Shown one piece after another: positions 1-11,042 of a stretch of 64,000 bases of DNA. The notes below the pieces were generated by a model. The model made no database searches. It had not been told where the DNA came from and was given only the letters and a program-made list of their open reading frames with translations. This DNA is from Rhodeus uyekii. Taxonomy: Eukaryota; Chordata; Actinopteri; Cypriniformes; Acheilognathidae. The translations under genes were made by a program, and so were the position numbers. Location of the stretch: contig JAWRVZ010000040.1 in assembly GCA_037043235.1 (NCBI GenBank), positions 3,432,501 through 3,496,500 of the forward strand, given 5' to 3'. How positions within the stretch are numbered: the stretch's first letter is position 1; each line of letters starts with the position of its first letter.

Positions 1-447
1 GGGGGAGTGCTCCAGGTTCGGGCTGAATACCGAGCTCGGAGCCCTCTCCTCGGACAGCACGCCAAATATGCTTATCATTTATTGCTCCTGAATCATTTGT
101 AAGTTTGAACTCGTGAAATGATGTTTTATTAACAAAGTTCGGGCGGAGCACGTTCAAATGATTAACACAATCAACACGTCATCAGCAATTACACCTCATC
201 CTATCAGCAGGAGAGGAAGCATGTATATATAGACATGTTTGACTCACCTACAGCTCTTTGACATTTTTCGGCATCCCTCCACCACCCCAACTCCTCACAC
301 TTAATTGTTCCTATCAAAATCAGCATACGGGGGGAGTGCTCCAGGTTCGGGCTGAATACCGAGCTCGGAGCCCTCTCCTCGGACAGCACGCCAAATATGC
401 TTATCATTTATTGCTCCTGAATCATTTGTAGGTGTGAACTCGTGAAA
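1..447. repeat. Direct repeat pair (1-118 and 330-447)
   Basis: The first 118 bases recur almost unchanged starting at 330. Both copies begin gggggagtgctccaggttcg and run into tcgtgaaat; the few differences are at the right end. The spacing is 329 bp. The second copy runs straight into a DIRS-like recombinase fragment on the minus strand, so the pair may be part of a DIRS end or a local duplication. No gene is seen in 119-329. Confidence 0.8.
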
Positions 448-599
448 TCTGACATGGGACAGCTCACCGGGTTGATATTGTGTTCGTTGCACCATTTCAC
501 AAATACTCTCCATTTCAGATAATAAAGGCGCCTTGTGGAGGGTGCACAAGACTCCACGAGAGTGCCCAGCATACAAAAAGGCCCCTGAAGGGTGTCCAA
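408..599 (-). pseudogene. DIRS-type tyrosine recombinase fragment
   Basis: The minus-strand translation includes SCAPSTRRLYYLKWRVFVKW followed by CNEHNINPVSCPMSDF. This resembles the N-terminal, core-binding part of the tyrosine recombinase of fish DIRS-like retrotransposons, where a block of the form S-x-R-x-L-Y-x-L-K-W-x-x-F-x-x-W-C is typical. Only about 60 residues remain and the catalytic R-H-R-Y part is absent. It lies downstream, in minus orientation, of DIRS gag fragments at 1230-2640, so all are probably relics of one old element. Confidence 0.6.
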
Positions 600-1229
600 G
601 CTTCACAGCTCGGGGCTGGGGTGCCGTATCTCGCCGCTCGCTTGAGACAGCAGATTCTTGCTGACAGCAGTCTATCATAGGGGTGCTACCAGCAAACCTC
701 TCAGGTCTTGTAATGAAGGCTGATTCGGCCAGTTCGGATCACCAATGCTCTTTCCTCCTTATTTTGCTCAGGACTAAAGACAACATTTTTACAGAGGGAA
801 ACACGCACAACCTGGCTCTCAGCCAACACGATGTCAGATCGTCCCCCGCTAGTGGGGCGTGAGACAGGGAGAAGAACAGCAGGCAGTGTGCATTCTCGCT
901 CATTGCAAACAGATGGTGGTGTGTAGCTCCCTACACCCATGCCAGCAGCTGTACGTGCTATAGATTCCTTCAACCTTACTAGTTCCACTAAAGAGACTAT
1001 ACTAATCACACACTAATGTCACACACTAATCAATAATATCAAGAAACAAAATAAAATCATGAAATAAAAGAAACCATATCATTAATAAACATTCCATCAC
1101 AGCGGGGAAATGTCGGCTACTACTGAGGGTACAAGTGCATACTGTGGCTCCGTGCTGCTCTGAGGCAGGGCAAGTGGCGCCATACTGACCGAATGAGGAA
1201 GAATCAAATCTTTTTGTGTAAACATATTT
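600..1229. other. No recognisable gene; probable decayed retroelement
   Basis: This stretch lies between DIRS recombinase and gag fragments. The ORFs in it are short, resemble nothing I recognise and lack splice structure. It is most likely the mutated RT/RNase H part of the same old DIRS element, but no motif proves that. Confidence 0.4.
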
Positions 1230-1230
1230 T

Positions 1231-1666
1231 TTATTGAGTGAGTTCACACACACGTTTCAACAGACAGACACGGCGATTGTAGCCTACAGACATAGAGGAG
1301 ATGATGCAGTGTTTGGGTGGCAGCCCACCTGCGACTTCTCTCTTCCTCTTGACGGGACCGTCAGGTAGACGGCTTGGTCGCAGGAGACGGACTTGGTCCA
1401 GGGACTGCAGCATCTTGGTCTCAAATGCAGAGCAAACGCAGCCTCGCCAGCTGAGGAGTAAGTCTTCTCCGCCTGATGTGCAGTGAATCAGCACAGCTTG
1501 GATGACAAAATAATATGCCCTCCGAGCGAGAAAGAGGTAGAGCACAGGTGCACTGCCATGGTCTCCTCCACAGGGGGCATGTAACCCCGGGCCTCCTCCC
1601 CGTCCATGTGGGAGAGTATGGGGCGTAGATGACCTCAGACCACGTCCTCACCCCCATCCGCCTCAA
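1231..1666 (-). pseudogene. Degenerate DIRS gag fragment (C-terminal part)
   Basis: Across two minus-strand frames one can read pieces such as GEDLLLSWRGCVCSAFETKM and LPLSRSEGILFCHPSCADS. These resemble the part of fish DIRS Gag where a P-P-V-E-E block is followed by a Y-x-x-A-G-x-A-x-x-A segment. The frame changes at least once. Together with 2184-2640 it forms a gag relic interrupted by a LINE-like tail at about 1705-1860. Confidence 0.4.
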
Positions 1667-1704
1667 AGTGGCCTGCTGGTGGCCAGACTGGAAGTACCAA
1701 GAGT

Positions 1705-1860
1705 TAAGTCAAGTCACCTTTATTTATATAACGCTTTTTACAATACAAATTGTTTTAAAGCAGCTTTACAGTGGTCACAGGAAAAACAATATAGACAAAG
1801 TTTGTTTTGACTGAACAGCAGCCTTAAAAGAGAGCAGGCAAATCAATACAATTGATGAAT
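1705..1860 (-). repeat. Dispersed LINE/SINE-like tail
   Basis: The stretch opens with agtcaagtcacctttattta and continues into tataacgctttttacaat. This looks like the reverse complement of a common fish retroposon 3' end of the type '...gcgctttataaataaaggtgacttgact'. It interrupts the DIRS gag relic. The family assignment is by eye only. Confidence 0.45.
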
Positions 1861-1994
1861 TTTAAGTGTTAAGTTTCCCCAACTGAGCAAGCTAAAGGTG
1901 ACAGTGGCAAAGAACCAAAACTACAGCAGGTGACGGAATGAATGAAGAACGGAATGGAGAAAAAAAATCTTGGGCACGAGTGAAAGAGTGAGTG

Positions 1995-2025
1995 AGAGAG
2001 AGAGAGAGAGAGTGAGCGAGAGAGA
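1995..2025. repeat. (GA)n microsatellite
   Basis: A run of gagagagagagagagag with small interruptions. A second GA tract lies at about 3221-3250. Confidence 0.85.
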
Positions 2026-2183
2026 AAACACTGTATGCACAGACAGTAGATTAAGTAAGATAGCACAATGCTAACGCGTTTAGCGACTTAGATTAAAGCT
2101 AACGATGTCAGATTGATAAGATAACAATAACAATTTATGAAATAATCTAATATTGTAATTAGCAATATAAACAAACGTCAAGT

Positions 2184-2640
2184 TTAAGATCTAAAACGAA
2201 AACCACAAGAGTCCAACTTAGTCCTCGTAGGCTCCTCTGGTGCACTCCAGTCCAGGTCCAGCTCCCTGATGGCCCTCTCAAGGACCCTCACGAGCTCCTC
2301 CTGGAGGTCTAAAGGACCCTCTGCATCAGGGCGCTCCAACTCCGACACCGCCCAATCCCTGTCTTCCTCTCCACCAGCGCCAAAGGAGACCAAAACAGCA
2401 GGGGGAAGGAAACCCTTGTCCGCGAAGTGGACCGGAGACTAGGGAGACGGCAGAGGACGGCGACACCAGGCCGCGTCGTCATAGCCATCTCGGGAGTGGA
2501 GGCCTCATCCCCGAAATACCACGCGCCATGTCGCAAAATACCATGCACGCAAGAGGACTGAAGCAGAGCCTCCTCAGCATGGGCCAGGCCCAGACAGACG
2601 ACGCAGTATGCATGGTTGTCCATTGGGTCTATGGGATCTG
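2184..2640 (-). pseudogene. DIRS gag fragment (N-terminal part)
   Basis: The minus-strand translation begins MDNHAYCVVCLGLAHAEEAL and then, in another frame, reads LDLQEELVRVLERAIRELDL and DWSAPEEPTRTKLD. A C-x-x-C-L-G-x-x-H-A block near the start and an acidic, E-rich stretch followed by W-x-P-E-E-P are characteristic of Gag in fish DIRS-like elements. The reading frame is broken, so this is a relic. It faces the same way as the recombinase fragment at 408-599. Confidence 0.6.
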
Positions 2641-2729
2641 CACAAATCCTTCAGAGGTTTGTAGAGTTATTCATTATAGTCGTGTGAAGCAAATATTCTG
2701 CCACTATTAATACACATGTCCACACGAAA

Positions 2730-3170
2730 CAATACAGTGCACTGCCAGAGAAAACAAGCTATGCTTGACACAGCACTAGACAGACATGAAAGCACGCGGC
2801 CAATGTACACATGAACTGCATGCTATACAATGCACAACACTCAGACAAGAGAGCGAGCGGCCTGAGTGAAGCTTGAAACCGTGCCCACTCACATGACTTA
2901 GAGCGTGACTTACACACGTCCCATGTACTCACAACAGGGACAAACACATGAGCCATGATTGTCTGAATCCTGACACAAAACCTAAACTGAACAAGACCAA
3001 AGTCTCGGGATCGAACACCATGCCCCACACACAAGACGCTTCACAGACAAGAGAGCAAGCAATTCGAAACACGCAAAGCCGTGCACTCGCACAAAGACAT
3101 GACAATAGGGCAGTGTCAAAGCTCTGTCATCGAAACACTAAAAAACATGACAAAAGTGACAGAACCTTAT
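2730..3170 (-). mobile_element. Old LTR fragment, same family as the solo LTR at 59765
   Basis: Blocks such as agcttgaaaccgtgcccact (about 2871) and caaagctctgtcat match the reverse complement of the solo LTR at 59765-60466, in the same order. The copy ends near gtgacagaacct, resembling the 'ggttctg' end of that LTR. No target duplication was found. It is an ancient, truncated LTR. Confidence 0.6.
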
Positions 3171-3433
3171 AATTTTACTATTCTTGATTATTCAAACGCA
3201 TTTTACTTTGTTAAATGAATGTTGAGAGAGAGAGAGAGAGAGAGAGCGATAGAGTGAGTGAGTATTATCACATTAAACATGATGGTCTAATTATTTTGGC
3301 TTGAAAGTAAATTTAAAAATGAATAGATTCTTTTGATTTGGAACAGTTAGAAATTGAGAACCAACTCAAAATAATAGAATAATTTTGCGTTAATGGTGTA
3401 ATTAAGTCAGAATTATATAAGTATCTTGATATG

Positions 3434-3690
3434 TGTCACAGTCGCTGGCTACAGCACAAAGGAAAGGTGGCAGGATTTAGGTGCAGCAGTTACTTTTATT
3501 AAACTTCTTAAACTCAAAACAAAACACAGAAGAGTTTCTAGAACAGAACAAGCAATGTAGTACAGACAAGGACAAGCAGTGAACTGAAAAAAAGACAGGG
3601 CTTAAATGCAACAACTAATTAACAAACTGACAGCAAACAAACATGAATGAAAATAAAACTTGAAACTGAACAAACTGAACATTAATTCAA
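3434..3690 (-). mobile_element. Possible LTR fragment
   Basis: The sequence starts tgtcacagtcgctggctaca and continues with tttattaaacttcttaaact, layout typical of the reverse complement of a fish LTR (TG start, polyadenylation-like A/T tract about 60 bp in). No partner LTR or target duplication was found, so this is a weak call. Confidence 0.3.
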
Positions 3691-3884
3691 AACTGAGTCT
3701 TTTTTCTCCATTTTATTCATAATTTTTCTAATTGGAGTCCTTTTTCATAAACAAGTTAAAGTAATTTACTCATAGTGAGGTATAATATGTGCAGTTTGTG
3801 GGGTTCAGTAGCTGTTAGTCACATATTAAAGTAATTCCAGTGTTTTTGTGAGTTATGTTTGTCCTTTATTGATATAAAGCAGTG

Positions 3885-4270
3885 GTTCTCAACCTCAAAG
3901 GCCCCATTTTTACTTACTGGAAATGAATTAAGGATAAGAATTTTAAAATAGTTTTTTTTCTCTCCATTTCTTCCTTCTAAAATATTTCAGTACTCAAGTA
4001 GAAAATCAAGGAGTTACAATTTTATTAATTTACATCACTTTTCCAGAAACCACACTTTTATCACTAGGATTCCTCATATGTCCAGGCTTTTCTGAAATTT
4101 GGCAAATTTTGCAAAAGCCTTATGAAAAGCCAGCGACTGCAGATGTACCTCAAATCCTGCTGAGTTCATTTTGTTGGTTTAGTCTTCTGTCATAGAGTTG
4201 TTATGATGAACTCAAATGCTTGTACTTACAAAATACAATGAAACAACTAGGGAAATATAAAAAAGTAAAC
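3885..4270 (+). repeat. Repeated unit, copy 1
   Basis: This segment and 7310-7690 share a long collinear series of blocks: ggccccat, ccatttcttcct, atcacttttccagaaaccac, cctcatatgtccagg, tagtcttctgtca and tacaatgaaacaact. The copies have diverged visibly and lie about 3.4 kb apart. No coding capacity is seen. Confidence 0.75.
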
Positions 4271-4641
4271 ATGTTATATATTTACGATTTGGGATTGTGT
4301 GGGCTCCAACATGATCAGGAGTGTAAAATAATCATGATGACACGATACAATTGAGAATTCTTTGGACAAAAAGGCCATTGTGAGAGGCTAGCCTTACACA
4401 TGCTAAGTTAGTCCCTCTTCCTTCTTGGAAAAAAAAGCATCCACATATTTGACCATTCCTATTGCAAAAAAAATAAATTTTCCAGTTAAAAAAGGATGTT
4501 GTCTAAACTGGTTATTTTACTTTGGAAGCATTTAAATCAGTGCTTTTTTTAGCTTCTAAAAGGCAATCATAGAGTATGCCTCAAAGCTATTGTGTCCTAA
4601 CCCACAAAACAAGTTTTATCATGCCTGTCACTGAGAGGCAT

Positions 4642-6482
4642 TGTCAGGGAACGGGAAGGATGCGAGGACCCAATCGCAAGGGGGAAGACAATTTATTGAC
4701 AGAAATAAAAACAAAAACATGACTCAAACAAAACCACCCCAAGTGGGGGAAAAACAGACAAGGACAAGACTAGGATTCACTAGAAATAACTAGGATTCAA
4801 CTAGGACTCCACTTGGATTCAACTAGGTCTCAACTAGAAAAAACTAGGACTCAACCAGACATCAGGACAGAAGACAATGAAGCAGCACAGGACAGCAAAC
4901 ACTATGGGATTATAAAGAGAGCACATGGGGAAGATAACGAGGGAAGGCAGCTGGGGCAAATCAAACTAATGATAATGAAACGAGACGGGTGGGGTAACAG
5001 ACAAGACATGAATGCAGCCAATGCACATAGACACAACATTGCAGTAGTGTCAGAGCTCTGCCACAACAACAAGAGATTACTAGACCGAATGTGGCAGAAC
5101 CCTGACACTACCCCCCCTCAAAAGGGACGCCACCTGGCGTCCCTACGAGGAACACTGGGAACAAGACTAGAACAGGACAGACAGATGACAACAACAATAC
5201 CGATGCAAAACAGGACAAGGCAGGAACAATAAAAAATACACAAGGACAACGGGAGGGAGGGAAGAAAAGTCAGGCAAATAACTCAATCAAGCTAACTAAA
5301 CAGTTTGCAAAACCAACATCATGAAACTACCTCAAAAAGTCCTCAATATCATGAAAAAAAAAATCACTTATCAAAACAGAGTCCTGGGGAGGGGCCATGG
5401 GGTGAGCCAGAGTGGCTCAGGGAGATCCAAGTTCTCAGCAGAGGACCAGGGTGGAGCCGATGGAACGAGCCCAGCGGGCTCAGTCAAGGCCGGCAGGTCA
5501 TGTGGATCTGGGAGTTCAGGCACGATGGGCGGATCTGGAAGATCTGGCAGGACTGACGGGACAGACTGGGCCGGCAAACCTTGGCCGGCATTGGGCTCTC
5601 GGACGGCCTCCTGGGCAACAGCGGGCTCTCGGACGGCCTCCTGGGCAACAGCGGGCTCTCGGACGGCCTCCTGGGCAACAGCGGGCTCTCGGACGGCCTC
5701 CTGGGCAACAGCGGGCTCTCGGACGGCCTCCTGGGCAACAGCGGGCTCTCGGACGGCCTCCTGGGCAACAGCGGGCTCTCGGACGGCCTCCTGGGCAACA
5801 GCGGGCTCTCGGACGGCCTCCTGGGCAACAGCGGGCTCTCGGACGGCCTCCTGGGCAACAGCGGGCTCACGGACGGCCTCCTGGGCAACAGCGTCAGCAG
5901 CACTTTGCTCACTCCAGTATAGACCACAAAAATAAAAAAGGGATCAGCAACCTTCTTAGAGACGGTGGGGCTGACTGGGCACTTCCCCCGCTGGGTCCTC
6001 ATTGGCTGCTTCATTCTGTCAGGGAACGGGAAGGATGCGAGGACCCAATCGCAAGGGGGAAGACAATTTATTGACAGAAATAAAAACAAAAACATGACTC
6101 AAACAAAACCACCCCAAGTGGGGGAAAAACAGACAAGGACAAGACTAGGATTCACTAGAAATAACTAGGATTCAACTAGGACTCCACTTGGATTCAACTA
6201 GGTCTCAACTAGAAAAAACTAGGACTCAACCAGACATCAGGACAGAAGACAATGAAGCAGCACAGGACAGCAAACACTATGGGATTATAAAGAGAGCACA
6301 TGGGGAAGATAACGAGGGAAGGCAGCTGGGGCAAATCAAACTAATGATAATGAAACGAGACGGGTGGGGTAACAGACAAGACATGAATGCAGCCAATGCA
6401 CATAGACACAACATTGCAGTAGTGTCAGAGCTCTGCCACAACAACAAGAGATTACTAGACCGAATGTGGCAGAACCCTGACA
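4642..6482 (-). mobile_element. Young non-autonomous LTR retrotransposon with TSD
   Basis: Two 466-bp LTRs, 4642-5107 and 6017-6482, appear identical throughout. Each begins tgtcaggg and ends ccctgaca. The element is flanked by a perfect 5-bp duplication, ggcat (4637-4641 and 6483-6487). A C-rich tract just inside the left LTR reads on the minus strand as a polypurine tract, so the element runs on the minus strand with its 5' LTR on the right. The 909-bp interior has no reverse transcriptase, integrase or clear gag and carries ten 30-bp tandem repeats. It must depend on enzymes from another element. Identical LTRs indicate very recent insertion. No TGG-type primer binding site is seen next to the 5' LTR. 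Confidence 0.93.
5591..5890. repeat. Ten 30-bp tandem repeats inside the LTR element
   Basis: The unit gcgggctctcggacggcctc plus ctgggcaaca repeats ten times. Only the first and last units vary (ttgggct; ctcac). Because 30 is a multiple of three, several frames on both strands stay open, giving ten-residue protein repeats such as LLPRRPSESP on the minus strand. That frame belongs to a 203-codon minus-strand ORF (6095-5484) that could be a residual gag-like reading frame, but its coding status is unproven. Confidence 0.95.
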
Positions 6483-6487
6483 GGCAT

Positions 6488-7309
6488 ATTGTTGCAACAG
6501 TCCCTCATCACAAACATTGATGTAAAAACTTAACATAACAACAAAATTATAATTTTATGCATTAATTAAAAGAGGTTATCTCCCCTTTTTTAAGTAAACA
6601 GTTTTTATTTAAGTAAAAGTCAGACTAGATATATATTTTATCTGTTCTGTGTTTTCAGTATGCCACAAGAGCGGAAATGCACAACAGACAGGTGTGTCTC
6701 TTTGTTCTGATGTTAGCAAACTTTAATCATAAAGGCAGGACACTGAAGTGTCAGACAAAATACTTATTTTTTAGTTCAAATGTTTTGTAATAATTTACAA
6801 AAACCTGGTTGTTACTTGCAAATGTTAAATGTTAAAGTATGGTTAATTACATTTTAATAAATGTTGCAAATACCACTGTGTTTTACTCTTCAATGTCAAG
6901 TGTTTCAATTTGCATATCTAAGTTTTAATATACAGTGATGTGTTTGATATAAACTATGAACAGAAAAAAAGGCTCCTTTATGTTTTCACTTAAAAGGTCA
7001 AAAATCTCTTTGTTATTTAAGAGTAGTTAAAGAACTTGTTCATGAACTTTAGCCTATTTACTGTCTTCACTAAAGAACAAAAATACAAATTTGAATGGTT
7101 CAACTTTTTAATTATAAATGTATTCAACAAACATTTTTAAGGTTTAATGCCAACCTACAATTGGAAAACTTGTTCAGACAAGTTATCAGGTGGCTAACCA
7201 AAAACAGTATTTGAATAGTGTCAGATTACATGATAGTGAAACTGGAAAAGCTCCAACTTTATACAAAATATAGTTCCTCAATTTTATGTTATCTTCACTT
7301 TGCTAAAAA
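6488..7309. other. AT-rich intergenic DNA, no gene seen
   Basis: No splice-competent ORF, RNA gene or terminal repeat was recognised between the LTR element and the second copy of the repeated unit. Confidence 0.5.
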
Positions 7310-7690
7310 TGTACAAAGGCCCCATCTTTTTTACTGTATCTCGTAATTTACTGGATATCGATTGAGGATACGGATTTAAAAACAGTTTTCATTCCATTTC
7401 TTCCTGATAAAATATTTTAGAGCTTCACAAATAAAATTAGTATAAAAATGCTCATGGAATTACGATTTTATTTATTTGCATCACTTTTCCAGAAACCACA
7501 CTTTTATCATTAAGCTTCCTCATATGTCCAGGTTTTCAATTGGTGCAAAAGCAAAAACCAAAAAAAAACTTAAAATCCTGCTGATTTCAATTTGATGTTC
7601 TAGTCTTCTGTCAGAGAGTTGTCATGACGAACCCAAATGCTAGGACTTACAAGTTACAATGAAACAACTGGGAAAATACAAAAGAGTGCA
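7310..7690 (+). repeat. Repeated unit, copy 2
   Basis: This is the diverged partner of 3885-4270, in the same orientation and with the same order of conserved blocks. It may be a local duplication of about 3.4 kb or a second copy of a dispersed repeat. Confidence 0.75.
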
Positions 7691-8249
7691 CAGGGATCAA
7701 GAGCAGAGTGAACATTCAATAAATGTAATACTTAAAAATAAATACTTCAGAGGCTGTCCAAAGCATGATTAGCTACATACAGAGACCATAAACCACATAT
7801 TGATGTCCTCTGCTTATTGGTAATTCCCTGTGTGATAATTGCTAAATTTATTGAACATTAGGAAATCTAATTAGGTTGTGATCCTTGCTGTAGTTACTCT
7901 GTGCATTTCTGCTGCTGTGCCCATTTTTTAATGTTCTTTTGTTAATGCTATCAATTTAAAGACATAATCATTCCTCATTATAATTAGAAGAGAAGAGTGT
8001 CTTTGACAAAAATTTAAGACATCAAATTAGTCATCAACATAGGCCTAAATCACATATCAGGAGTTTCATGTGTCTTGTTGACTCCATCACAGCAAATATC
8101 TGACACAACAGTCACACCAGCAAATGATATATATAATTTGCGATTATATATATATCATTTTTTTATGATTATCTGCCTGAATATAATTAATTAAATTCAA
8201 ATTCATACATTGAGTTTTTCCAAGTAGTCTAGAGCAAATTCGAATGTCG

Positions 8250-9300
8250 GTCTTAAGACGAGAAATTGCTGGAGTCACAACTGCAGACAACGCAGGCTGG
8301 CCCCTGTGGGGGGGGATTTGACAAAGACCGCGATCGTGAGGGCGGCTGGAATGAGTACCCTTGGCATCACATGACTCATCGCCTTTGTGGGCTTTTGAGC
8401 CTTGGAGAAACACTCCAAAGCATCAACAAAGAGGCCAGTGTGTCGAGGAGCATCCTGCGGTCAGAGTTCATCAGATCAGCCATAATCATCCAAAAGTGCA
8501 GCTGAAGGACCACTATGAAGCCAATAGAATGGCCGATGGCTTGGACGGAGCACTTGGTAGACATGAGTACAAAGTCCGTCATTGGAAGCACTCGTCCGAA
8601 AAGCGAACTGAATATTTGGGAGCTGTCATCGCCACCCTGAGAGGAGGGCAGGGGGCCCACCAATGGCCACTGTTGTAAGGGGGCCTCATCCCCATAATAC
8701 TGCGCACCAGGTCCCTCCTTGATCCCAACGCACGCAGGTCAGTGCAGTGCACACAAGAGGACTCCAGCAAAACCTCTTTAGCATGTGCCAGACAGACAAC
8801 TCAGGCATAGTTGTGTCACGATTGGATTGAGGAAGGACTCAAATGCAGGGAAAGGATTTAATAACAAAAGAACATAATACAAAAGAAATGCCCACAAGGG
8901 GGAAAACATAACATAAACCAGATAATCAACACAAGACTATAAACAAACCAGGGGGCACGGTAGGGACCACAGATCTGGACCATGACACACAGCACATCCA
9001 GGAAAACACATGGGTTGACAACGAGACCACACCAGACTGCAAACACAAGGGCTATATATAGGGAACATGAGGGAAGGTAGTGATGAGATACAGCTGGGAA
9101 TGATTAAGGGAAACAAGGAGGCGGGGCAGACACTGAGACACAAACACATGGGAGAGAGAGCAGTGCCATGGTTCTGTCCTCTAGAACACTAATAACACTG
9201 GAAACAGAGACAGAACCGTGACAAGTTGTTGTCCGGCAGGTCCATGAGACCCGCTCAGATCCCACAAAGGTTCAACTTTTCCATCATTCGTCGAAGTTTG
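8250..9300 (-). pseudogene. DIRS gag relic interrupted by a solo LTR
   Basis: Minus-strand pieces include CSVQAIGHSIGFIVVLQLHF and ADLMNSDRRMLLDTLASLLM, which resemble the C-terminal half of fish DIRS Gag (a G-H-x-x-G-F-x-x-x-L-Q-x-H-x-W block followed by D-x-D-R-x-x-L-L-D). Bases 8690-8813 and 9224-9290 also match the gag fragment at 2501-2650 (shared blocks around acgcaagaggact and agacagac). The relic is split by the LTR at 8814-9223. Confidence 0.55.
8814..9223 (-). mobile_element. Solo LTR with 5-bp TSD
   Basis: A 410-bp sequence starts tgtcacg and ends cgtgaca, and is flanked by agttg on both sides (8809-8813 and 9224-9228). There is no internal region, so it is a recombined solo LTR. 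The A-rich stretch ttaataacaaaag near the left end reads on the minus strand as the polyadenylation region, giving minus orientation. It sits inside the DIRS gag relic. Confidence 0.9.
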
Positions 9301-9805
9301 AAGGAAAGATTTTGACGCAATTTCCGTATTTATGCTATTTATTCTGTCTGGTCAGCCAGTGCTGCATCTTGCGACAATTGGCCAGTTGGTCAACTGGCGT
9401 TATTCTCCAAGGTTTCAGAAATCATGTGAAGTGGAGGAGTTAACAGTGTTAGTGCTATGTCTTGCTCCCTCTCTCGAAAGGGAACTAGTGGTTATACCAT
9501 TGCATTACAAAGGTTTTTTATTATTCACCCATCAGATGACACTAATCTGCCTTCAAAAAATGAATTTGAAAGTGAAAAAGTACAGCTCTGAGTCCTGATA
9601 TACATGTTATAGAGAGATGTGTTTGACTACATTATATGCATTGTAAAATGAAAATAAACTTTATACAAGCGCATGTTCTTATATGGACAAGAAGATTAAT
9701 GTTCAGTGAATGCTGTTGAAATATATGGAGAATCAGACAACCTGGAATCAAGTACAATTTCTAGACCAAATGATAAGCCAGAGTGACTAATTGGTCACTT
9801 CCATA
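9301..9805. other. No gene recognised
   Basis: Short ORFs only. A fragment near 9461-9490 (tgctccctctctcgaaagggaac) resembles the palindromic tip of a DIRS inverted repeat but is too short to call. Confidence 0.35.
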
Positions 9806-9975
9806 TAATTGTTTACATTTATGCATTTGGCAGACACTTTTATCCAAAGCAACTTACATTGCATTCAAGGAACACATCGACATTCTAATAAGACGTTCTT
9901 GCTTTCCCTGGGAGCAAATCTATGTCCTTTGGCATTGCAAGTGCCAAGCTCTACTAAATGAGCTACTAGGAAAGC
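9806..9975 (-). mobile_element. tRNA-derived SINE
   Basis: On the minus strand the unit starts with a tRNA-like head (tagctcatttagtagagctt resembles an A box; tttgctcccagg a decayed B box). It ends in the tail whose plus-strand form is tttggcagacacttttatcc, shared with the L2-like LINE at 34922-36052. A second copy is at 62612-62775. The shared tail fits SINE mobilisation by an L2-type LINE. Confidence 0.75.
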
Positions 9976-10372
9976 TAATTGTTGGTAGTTTTTTTTGTTG
10001 CATATTTCATGAGAAAACTAAAGAAATAAAACAAGAAAATATTGCATTTTATGACAGTAAAAAGTACAGAAACCATGATGTTGCTGAGTTGCTGGAGTTT
10101 ATTAAAGAAAGAAAGAAAGAAATTCGACGTAAACTCATCTCTTTATTATGCAGAACTTCAAACTAATATGATCATTGATTGAAAATCTCAAGGTTTATAC
10201 CTTTATATTGGTGAGGCTACATATAGACTAGCCTTACGATGTTTTATTTACAAATACTGTAGCCTTCGTGTTACGATTTAATAAAAAAGGCTCAATAACA
10301 GCTGTTTTCAAAAGTAAAAAAAAAAAGATCCTTTGTTTGGCTATTACGTGTAGGTGTGTCAACAGTCATAAC

Positions 10373-10467
10373 GAAAGTGAAAGCATTTCTTTTTTTATAG
10401 AGGCTGTCTTTCATGCTTGGTGCAGTTGTGTTCTCGTGTCCTTGTCCAGTTGAAGAGCAGTAACACT
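10373..10467 (+). promoter_or_regulatory. Candidate ISRE/TATA promoter and 5' noncoding exon of gene 1
   Basis: At 10373 the sequence gaaagtgaaag fits the interferon-stimulated response element core GAAANNGAAA. About 20 bp downstream a T-rich TATA-like segment, ttttttatag, occurs. A strong splice donor, act|gtaagt, follows at 10467/10468. The first coding exon of gene 1 has an acceptor (tttcctttcag) eight bases before its ATG, so an upstream noncoding exon is expected; this donor is a good candidate. The transcription start is inferred. Confidence 0.45.
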
Positions 10468-11014
10468 GTAAGTTTTGTTTCATTCTTCACCTATGTTCGA
10501 TGGTGTCATTTTTGAAAATCCGTAAGGTTGAACAACCGTGTTAAACCGTCGGTTTAGCTTCGTAAACCTCGATAATAATGTCAAATAACGCTTAAAACAG
10601 AAAGCAGTAAGATTCGGGCACATTAAAAGGAGGAGGAAGAGGATCCCAATCTGATTATGTTTATTAATAATGTGTAGCCTAGTGGCTCCTAATATCTTTT
10701 TGGTGTAGGCTAGTTCATGTGAATGCATTTCATACAAGGAAATACTTGTATCCTAAAGACTGCGCTTGCGTTAGCGCTTGAACTAGCTTAAGAAACAGAC
10801 TAGATATTTTTCTTCATTAAGAGGTTTAATTGTTTACAATACGGAAAATGCGAAGAACAGGGCTTTAAGAAAGAAGCCTTAAAAGAGGAAAGAGTTAATG
10901 GAGATATACCTTTTTTGTGTAGTCTTTTAGTTTTTTGTTTTGTCTTAATTTGCATGTGAATGTAAATTAGTAAATACACATTTGTACATATTGAATTATT
11001 TAGCGCTCTATTGT

Positions 11015-11042
11015 TATCATCATCATCATCATCATCATTATT
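11015..11042. repeat. (ATC)n microsatellite
   Basis: catcatcatcatcatcatca in the presumed 5' intron of gene 1. Confidence 0.8.

Noticed and set aside
5591..5890. Possible CRISPR array
   Set aside because: The 30-bp units are directly adjacent without spacers, in a vertebrate LTR element; it is a plain tandem repeat.
5321..6095. Several long ORFs on both strands over the 30-bp repeats
   Set aside because: They are open because the repeat length is a multiple of three; only one minus-strand frame could be a gag remnant.
9806..9975. tRNA gene
   Set aside because: The tRNA-like head is mutated and attached to a LINE-type tail; it is a SINE.
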